Positions 1 to 5,519 of a stretch of DNA of 5,519 nucleotides are shown here, in pieces. The notes below the pieces were generated by a model. That model ran no database searches, was not told the origin of the DNA, and saw only the letters and a program-made list of their open reading frames with translations. A program made the translations under genes and the position numbers. This stretch comes from Candidatus Eiseniibacteriota bacterium (GTDB lineage Bacteria; Eisenbacteria; RBG-16-71-46; JAGVPR01): assembly GCA_020052115.1 (NCBI GenBank), contig JAGVPR010000113.1, positions 1 through 5,519 on the forward strand, read 5' to 3'. How positions within the stretch are numbered: the first letter of the stretch is position 1; every line of letters starts with the position of its first letter.

Positions 1-506
1 GCCGCCGGCGTTTCGCTCGCGGGAGGTGCCGAGGCCGCGTGCCCCGTGGCCGGCTCGTGAGTGGGCGGTGCGGAGGTCTCGTGCACGTCCGGCCGATAGT
101 GCTTGCCCCAGAGCAGGCCGTGCTTCCACTTCTGATTGTACTCGACGGCCTTCACGCCGAGGAACCCGGCCGCGAAGATCAGCGTCGCTGTGAGGAGCGC
201 CACGAGCCGCTTCCGCTGCCCGAGCTGGGCCGCGCGCACCGCCCACGCCATCGTGAAGCTGCTGCAGATGAGGATGAGCGTATTCAGCCCGCCGAGGTTC
301 TTGTCGAGGAAGCGGTGGGCGTACACGAAGATCTCCGGGTGGTTCGCCCGGTAGACGGCGTAAGCGCAGAACAGACCGCCGAAGAGCAGGATCTCCGTGG
401 AGAGGAAGAGCCACATCCCGAGCTTCCCCGACTCGTACTGCTGAAGCGGCGTCTCGAAGTGGTGCGCGAGATGCGGATCGCGCGCCTCGTGCGGGGCGGT
501 CGTCAC
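1..506 (-). CDS. coxC: Cytochrome c oxidase subunit III, 5' part (gene runs off left edge)
   Basis: Subunit III (also called ctaE) is an integral membrane subunit of heme-copper oxidases that stabilises subunit I and its proton uptake. The window holds the first 168 residues; the rest lies beyond the left edge. Seen: a hydrophilic N-terminus (1-28), then helix 1 with the family signature KLGMWLFLSTEILLFGG (28-44), helix 2 near 71-90 (GGLNTLILICSSFTMAW), and helix 3 near 101-120 ending in VKAVEYNQKW, which includes the conserved Glu122. After helix 3 comes a hydrophilic His/Pro/Ala-rich stretch (about 135-168) that is still running at the edge. The start is GTG at 506-504, chosen because AGGAGG lies 5 nt upstream and the family N-terminus fits. 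The start is 15 nt after the coxA stop, so the two are probably co-transcribed. Identity is firm; total length is unknown. Confidence 0.95.
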   Translation of the reverse strand, partial: MTTAPHEARDPHLAHHFETPLQQYESGKLGMWLFLSTEILLFGGLFCAYAVYRANHPEIFVYAHRFLDKNLGGLNTLILICSSFTMAWAVRAAQLGQRKRLVALLTATLIFAAGFLGVKAVEYNQKWKHGLLWGKHYRPDVHETSAPPTHEPATGHAASAPPASETPA

Positions 507-511
507 CGGCT

Positions 512-517
512 CCTCCT
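512..517 (-). promoter_or_regulatory. Shine-Dalgarno site of coxC
   Basis: Minus-strand AGGAGG, a perfect match to the anti-SD core, lies 5 nt before the GTG at 506-504 and within the short gap after the coxA stop. It decides the non-ATG start of subunit III. Confidence 0.8.
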
Positions 518-521
518 GCTC

Positions 522-2192
<1,671 letters not shown>

Positions 2193-2202
2193 GTCGGTTT
2201 CG

Positions 2203-2208
2203 TCCTCC
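2203..2208 (-). promoter_or_regulatory. Shine-Dalgarno site of coxA
   Basis: Minus-strand GGAGGA ends 10 nt before the ATG at 2192-2190. It would lie inside the reading frame if the upstream TTG at 2213 were used, so it favours the ATG. The spacing is slightly long. Confidence 0.6.
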
Positions 2209-2209
2209 G

Positions 2210-3184
2210 TCAATTCGAGAGGGTCTTGATGTACGCGATCAGAACCGTGATCTCCTCATCCTTGAGGCGGCCCTTGTAGGTCGGCATGACCGGATCGAAA
2301 CCCGCCACGATGCGCGCCTGCGGGTCAATGATGGACTCGCGGATGTAGTTCTCGTCGGCGACCAATCTCTTTCCGTCTCGCGTCGACACGCTGGAGCCGA
2401 ACACCGCCTGCATCGTCGGCCCGACGTTGGCCTTCCCGTCGAGCGAGTGGCACTGTGCGCACCCGCGCGTCCGGAACACCTGGGCGCCCGCCTCCGCCGG
2501 CGGCAGCTTCGCGAGGAAGTTCGACGCCTCCGCGAGCCACTTCTCGAACCCGCCGGGCGGATGCACGACGACCTGCGCGAGCATCGTCGAGTGGCTCGTG
2601 CCGCAGTACTCGGCGCACATGAGATCGTGCGCACCCTCCTGCGTCGCCCGGAACCAGGTCTTGTTGTAGCGGCCGGGGACGATGTCGCGCTTCAGCCGGA
2701 AGTCGGGCACGAAGAAGCTGTGGATGACGTCTTCGGAGGTCATCACAAGCAGCACCGGAGTGTCGAGCGGAACGTGCAGGTTTTCGTCAACGTGCCCGTT
2801 CGGGTAGGTGAACATCCACTTCCATCGCTGGGCCGTCACCTGGACCTCGTACGCGTTCTTCGGGGGCGTGACGACATCCAGGAAGATCTTGAACCCCAGG
2901 TAGAAGATGACGAACACGATGAGGAGCGGGATCACGGTCCAGGCGATCTCCAGCGGCGTGTTGTGCGTCGGGACCTCGACGGGCGCGACGCGGCCCGCGC
3001 GCTTCCTGTAGCGAATCACGAAGACGATCGCCAGGATCACGATGAGCGCGAAGAAGAAAGCCGAGATCCAGAAGATGAAGTAGAAGAGCCGGTCCACCGC
3101 GGGAGCGGCGGTGGACGACTGCGGCGGCATCCAGACGTTGCCGTCGGACGCACCCCCGGCACCGGCGATCAGACGCTCGAACAC
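2210..3184 (-). CDS. coxB: Cytochrome c oxidase subunit II with fused C-terminal cytochrome c (caa3-type)
   Basis: Subunit II (ctaC) accepts electrons at the binuclear CuA centre and passes them to heme a of subunit I. This version carries its own cytochrome c, the mark of caa3 oxidases. Seen in 324 residues: helix 1 about 33-58; helix 2 about 79-103, preceded by NTPLEIAWT with Glu79 at the place of the K-channel entry Glu; an aromatic electron-entry patch W121/W123; CuA ligands His155, Cys190, Glu192, Cys194, His198 and Met201 (CAEYCGTSHSTM); then a class I cytochrome c domain, about 230-324, with CAQCH (242-246) and likely axial Met300 in PVMPTYKG. All CuA ligands are intact. The start is GTG with GAGGG 9 nt upstream. 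There is no clear cleavable signal peptide or lipobox before helix 1. The gene starts 16 nt after the sco stop and ends 17 nt before coxA. Confidence 0.97.
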   Translation of the reverse strand: MFERLIAGAGGASDGNVWMPPQSSTAAPAVDRLFYFIFWISAFFFALIVILAIVFVIRYRKRAGRVAPVEVPTHNTPLEIAWTVIPLLIVFVIFYLGFKIFLDVVTPPKNAYEVQVTAQRWKWMFTYPNGHVDENLHVPLDTPVLLVMTSEDVIHSFFVPDFRLKRDIVPGRYNKTWFRATQEGAHDLMCAEYCGTSHSTMLAQVVVHPPGGFEKWLAEASNFLAKLPPAEAGAQVFRTRGCAQCHSLDGKANVGPTMQAVFGSSVSTRDGKRLVADENYIRESIIDPQARIVAGFDPVMPTYKGRLKDEEITVLIAYIKTLSN

Positions 3185-3193
3185 GCGGCGGGT

Positions 3194-3198
3194 CCCTC
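3194..3198 (-). promoter_or_regulatory. Shine-Dalgarno site of coxB
   Basis: Minus-strand GAGGG, inside a GAGAGAGGG purine run that extends back into the sco stop codon, lies 9 nt before the GTG at 3184-3182. It supports the non-ATG start of subunit II. Confidence 0.55.
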
Positions 3199-3200
3199 TC

Positions 3201-4052
3201 TCAGTGCCCGGGCGCCGGAGGCGCCACGGGGGGCCGGCGGCGGGCGCTCCTCAGCCAAACCGAGGAGAGCCAGGCGCCGACGAGAACCATGGTCAGCACG
3301 CCGCCGAGGCGCATGAAACGCATCGCGGCGGGCGCGTACGATCCGGACTTGGGATCGTAGTGGTAGCAGTAGAGGACGATCTGGTCGAGGGGCGAGCCGA
3401 TCTTCCCCTTGGAGGCCTCGAGCAACGTCAACTTGAGCGTGAGCGGCTCGAAGAGCACGCCGTACAGGTATCGCGAGATCCGCCCGTCGGGCGTCAGCAC
3501 GAAGATCGCGGCCTGGTGGGCGAATTGCTGCTGCTCCTCGTCCCAGCGGTAGCCGAAGCCCACGGCCTCCGTGAGGGCGTGGATCTCCTCCTCGCGCCCG
3601 GTGAGAAAGTGCCATCCGGCGCCCGCGCCGGCGCGGCCGTACATGGAGAGGTAGTTCTGCTTCTTCAGGCGAGCCAGCGTGGACGTCTCGCGCGGATCGA
3701 AGCTCACCGTGACGACCTCGTACTCCGCGCCCGGTTCCCAGGATAGATCCCTCATCGCATCCGTGAGGCCGTTCAAGACGAGCGTGCAGAGCATCGGGCA
3801 GCTGTAGTAGACGAGCGTCAGCACCACGGGCCGGTCTTCATGGAAATAATCCCGGAGCCGGACGGCGCGGCCGTCCTCGTCGCTGAACGCGAGATCGAGA
3901 GGGATCTTCGCGTCACGATGCTCCGTGATGCCCACGCCTTCGAGCTGCTCCGGGAGCGGCTCGGTGCGCTGCGCGCGGGCGGCGCCCGGCGCCGCGAGCG
4001 CCAGGGACACCACGAACGCCAACGCCGTGAGCCGCTTCAAGCAGGTCCTCAT
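3201..4052 (-). CDS. sco: SCO1/SenC family copper chaperone, membrane-anchored
   Basis: SCO proteins are thioredoxin-fold copper carriers and thiol-disulfide reductases that help assemble CuA of subunit II outside the membrane. Seen in 283 residues: a Sec-type signal peptide 1-27 (basic start, Leu/Ala-rich core, ARA-Q cleavage site); the SCO domain about 45-215 with the copper-binding CPMLC pair (Cys85, Cys89) and the third ligand His179 in FAHQAAIFVL; the SFDPRE strand motif near 117-122; and a C-terminal helix about 248-267 followed by a basic tail, so the domain probably hangs outside the membrane on a C-terminal anchor. Many SCO proteins are instead anchored at the N-terminus. The ATG at 4052 overlaps the upstream stop as ATGA and has GGGAGG 9 nt before it. 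It sits directly ahead of coxB, its likely target. The family call is firm; client specificity is inferred. Confidence 0.93.
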   Translation of the reverse strand: MRTCLKRLTALAFVVSLALAAPGAARAQRTEPLPEQLEGVGITEHRDAKIPLDLAFSDEDGRAVRLRDYFHEDRPVVLTLVYYSCPMLCTLVLNGLTDAMRDLSWEPGAEYEVVTVSFDPRETSTLARLKKQNYLSMYGRAGAGAGWHFLTGREEEIHALTEAVGFGYRWDEEQQQFAHQAAIFVLTPDGRISRYLYGVLFEPLTLKLTLLEASKGKIGSPLDQIVLYCYHYDPKSGSYAPAAMRFMRLGGVLTMVLVGAWLSSVWLRSARRRPPVAPPAPGH

Positions 4053-4381
4053 CGCTCGCGCCCTCCCGCCGCGGCGTTCAGGCTTCGCGTCTCGAGCTCC
4101 ATCGCGCGCTCGATCGGGATCGCCACGACCCCCTTCGCCTGATCCACCCAGCGATAGCTGTTCAGCCGCTCCTGCTGGTCGGCCCGAAGGTGGGACAGTT
4201 CCTCGGCCGGCGGAGCCACCATCTTCCGGTATTCCTCCTGCCGCTGAGCCGCGTAATACAGCGTCTCGAGCACGATGACCATGAGGAGAACGAGCAGGGC
4301 GCCGACGAGCCCGATCACCACGATCGGAATCGTGCTGGGATCATCCTGCTGCACCGAAGATGCTTTCGGCTCCCTATCCAT
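4049..4381 (-). CDS. Small single-span membrane protein of the ACIII-cox operon (function unknown)
   Basis: A 110-residue protein that I cannot name. Seen: a short polar N-terminus (1-17), one strong helix about 18-40 (IPIVVIGLVGALLVLLMVIV), a charged Gln/Glu-rich stretch 46-72 that may be helical, and a C-terminal segment 72-96 with LNSYRWVDQAKGVVAIPIERAMEL. From memory, similar W-V-D...GVV-IPI-AMEL segments recur in small proteins encoded beside SCO and oxidase genes; this is recalled, not searched. The start is ATG at 4381, with AGAGGG 6 nt upstream overlapping the actF stop. The frame is open further upstream to 4498, but that part overlaps actF and is Arg-rich, so it is rejected. The stop overlaps the sco ATG, which suggests translational coupling. 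A role in assembling or docking the oxidase or ACIII is inference from context only. Confidence 0.85.
   Translation of the reverse strand: MDREPKASSVQQDDPSTIPIVVIGLVGALLVLLMVIVLETLYYAAQRQEEYRKMVAPPAEELSHLRADQQERLNSYRWVDQAKGVVAIPIERAMELETRSLNAAAGGRER
4062..4067 (-). promoter_or_regulatory. Shine-Dalgarno site of sco
   Basis: Minus-strand GGGAGG lies inside the end of the small upstream gene, 9 nt before the sco ATG at 4052-4050. With the ATGA stop/start overlap it points to coupled translation. Confidence 0.6.
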
Positions 4382-4387
4382 GATCGT

Positions 4388-4393
4388 CCCTCT
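4388..4393 (-). promoter_or_regulatory. Shine-Dalgarno site of the small membrane protein gene
   Basis: Minus-strand AGAGGG begins within the actF TAG stop codon and lies 6 nt before the ATG at 4381-4379. It decides the start in favour of this ATG over upstream in-frame codons that overlap actF. Confidence 0.6.
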
Positions 4394-5519
4394 ACGCGCT
4401 CTCGAACGCCAGCGACTCCTCGAGCCGAGGATCTTGTTCCGGCACCAGCGAGCCCCGGCGCAGCCGGTGAGCGGCCGCCGCAATGTAGATCCCGCCAATC
4501 CCCACGAAGCAGGTCAGGTCCGCCAGGCGCGGCGCCGGAGTCCCCTGGCCCGCTCCCGCTTCCGGCATGACGACCCAGTAGAGATCGAGCCAGTGCATCA
4601 CGAGCACCCAGGCCGCCGGCAGAATGAGGAGCCTCGGGCTCCGCTTCACGAATCGCGGCAGGAGCAGCGCGAACGGAACCAGAAAATGCCCGAAGAGAAG
4701 CCCCAGCCCCGGATACTGCCACCCGTTCGTCTGGCGACGGAGCAGCCAGCCGGTCTCCTCGGGCAGGTTCGCGTACCAGATGAGCATGTATTGCGAGAAC
4801 GCGATGTACGCCCAGAACACGGTGAAGGCGAACACGAGCTTGCCCATGTCGTGGAAGTGCTCGGCCGATACCGCGCGCTGCAGGTAGCCGGCGCGCAAGA
4901 GGAGCGCCGAGACCACGGCCAGCGCGGCGAAGAACCCCACGGCGCTTCCCGCGAAGAAGTACACGCCGAACATCGTGCTGTACCAGTGCGGATCGAGCGA
5001 CATCAAGAGATCGAAGGCGGCCACGCAAACGGTGATGGCGAAGAGGACCATGGCCGGCGCGCTCCGACTTTCCATCCGGCGCGTCAGCGCGAAGTCGCCC
5101 GTGAGGTCCTGCCGTGACGAGAGGCGGTGATACCAGAGCGCCGTGACGGTCCACACGAAGAAGTAGATCGCCATTCGCGCCAGGAAGAACGGCGCGTTCA
5201 GGTACGGCTGCTTCGCCGCGATCAGCGGATCATGCGCCGCCGCGCCCGGCGCCGCCCACGGGTAGAGGCGCGAGAGCCCGAAGACGACGGGCAGCGCGAG
5301 CGCCGCGAGGACGAGCATGTTCGCCGCCATCACCTCAGCGATGCGGCGCACGACGACGCTCCATCCGGCACGAACAAGGTGATGCAGCAAGACGAAGAAC
5401 AGGGCGCCGACCGAGAGGCTCAGGAAGAAGGCGAAACTCGTGAGATAGGACGAGAGAGCCCGCTCGAGCCCCGCTCCGGAGACGAGGGCGAGAGCGGCGC
5501 TGGCCGCGAGACCCAGCAC
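4392..5519 (-). CDS. actF: Alternative complex III membrane subunit ActF, 3' part (5' end beyond right edge)
   Basis: ActF is one of the two large NrfD/PsrC-like membrane subunits of alternative complex III, the quinol:cytochrome c oxidoreductase that replaces the bc1 complex. Databases often label it quinone-binding subunit 2. Seen: 375 residues with about ten hydrophobic helices, the early motif SYLTSFAFFLSLSVGALFF (24-42), LYPWA (85-89), the core AAFDLLMSLDPHWYSTMFG (167-185), the family-typical HDMGKLVFAFTVFWAYIAFSQ (223-243) and YANLPEET (249-256), and the characteristic end PEQDPRLEESLAFESA. The first codon at the edge is GTG, but the first helix seems cut, so I treat the gene as partial, missing roughly 15-40 residues. 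The stop lies 10 nt before the small membrane protein gene. It links this oxidase operon to an ACIII operon expected on the right. Confidence 0.92.
   Translation of the reverse strand: MLGLAASAALALVSGAGLERALSSYLTSFAFFLSLSVGALFFVLLHHLVRAGWSVVVRRIAEVMAANMLVLAALALPVVFGLSRLYPWAAPGAAAHDPLIAAKQPYLNAPFFLARMAIYFFVWTVTALWYHRLSSRQDLTGDFALTRRMESRSAPAMVLFAITVCVAAFDLLMSLDPHWYSTMFGVYFFAGSAVGFFAALAVVSALLLRAGYLQRAVSAEHFHDMGKLVFAFTVFWAYIAFSQYMLIWYANLPEETGWLLRRQTNGWQYPGLGLLFGHFLVPFALLLPRFVKRSPRLLILPAAWVLVMHWLDLYWVVMPEAGAGQGTPAPRLADLTCFVGIGGIYIAAAAHRLRRGSLVPEQDPRLEESLAFESA

Noticed and set aside
3185..3200. Possible terminator or promoter between sco and coxB
   Set aside because: The gap is only 16 nt, with no inverted repeat, T-run or -35/-10 pair; it holds part of the ribosome site for coxB.
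2447..3316. Plus-strand open frame opposite coxB
   Set aside because: Same charged low-complexity composition, antisense to conserved CuA and heme motifs; not credible as a gene.
4382..4498. N-terminal extension of the small membrane protein into actF
   Set aside because: The extra 39 residues are Arg-rich, overlap the conserved actF C-terminus, and would leave a good ribosome site at 4388-4393 unused.
4275..5117. Plus-strand open frame opposite actF and the small membrane protein
   Set aside because: Charged low-complexity product opposite conserved actF motifs, with no supporting start context.

Overview
This window holds one compact, co-directional respiratory gene cluster, entirely on the minus strand, so it is transcribed from right to left. 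The order of transcription is: the 3' part of actF (alternative complex III membrane subunit, entering at the right edge), a small single-span membrane protein, a SCO/SenC copper chaperone, cytochrome c oxidase subunit II with a fused cytochrome c domain, subunit I, and the 5' part of subunit III, which leaves at the left edge. Every junction is tight: gaps of 10, 17, 16 and 15 nt and one 4-nt stop/start overlap. No space in the window could hold an internal promoter or terminator, and it is most simply read as one polycistronic operon.

The genes fit one electron-transfer unit. Alternative complex III oxidises membrane quinol and reduces a cytochrome c. The cytochrome c domain fused to subunit II can take those electrons and pass them through CuA to heme a and the heme a3-CuB centre of subunit I, where O2 is reduced to water. 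SCO helps load copper, most likely at CuA. The small membrane protein is unnamed but sits between the two complexes. The oxidase is caa3-type. Subunit I carries the YSHPxVY motif of type A2 heme-copper oxidases in place of the glutamate-containing motif of type A1.

The organism is a high-GC aerobic bacterium with an ACIII-caa3 chain. This arrangement is known from Rhodothermus and is common in Acidobacteriota, Gemmatimonadota, Myxococcota and related environmental lineages. The sequence alone does not let me choose among these. Genes for the upstream ACIII subunits (actA-E) would be expected beyond the right edge, and the rest of subunit III, perhaps with subunit IV, beyond the left edge.

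I found no RNA genes, mobile elements, CRISPR arrays or notable repeats. Long open frames on the plus strand are antisense by-products of GC-rich codon use. This is a well-known type of locus rather than a new system. The least understood parts are the small membrane protein and the His/Pro/Ala-rich loop of subunit III.
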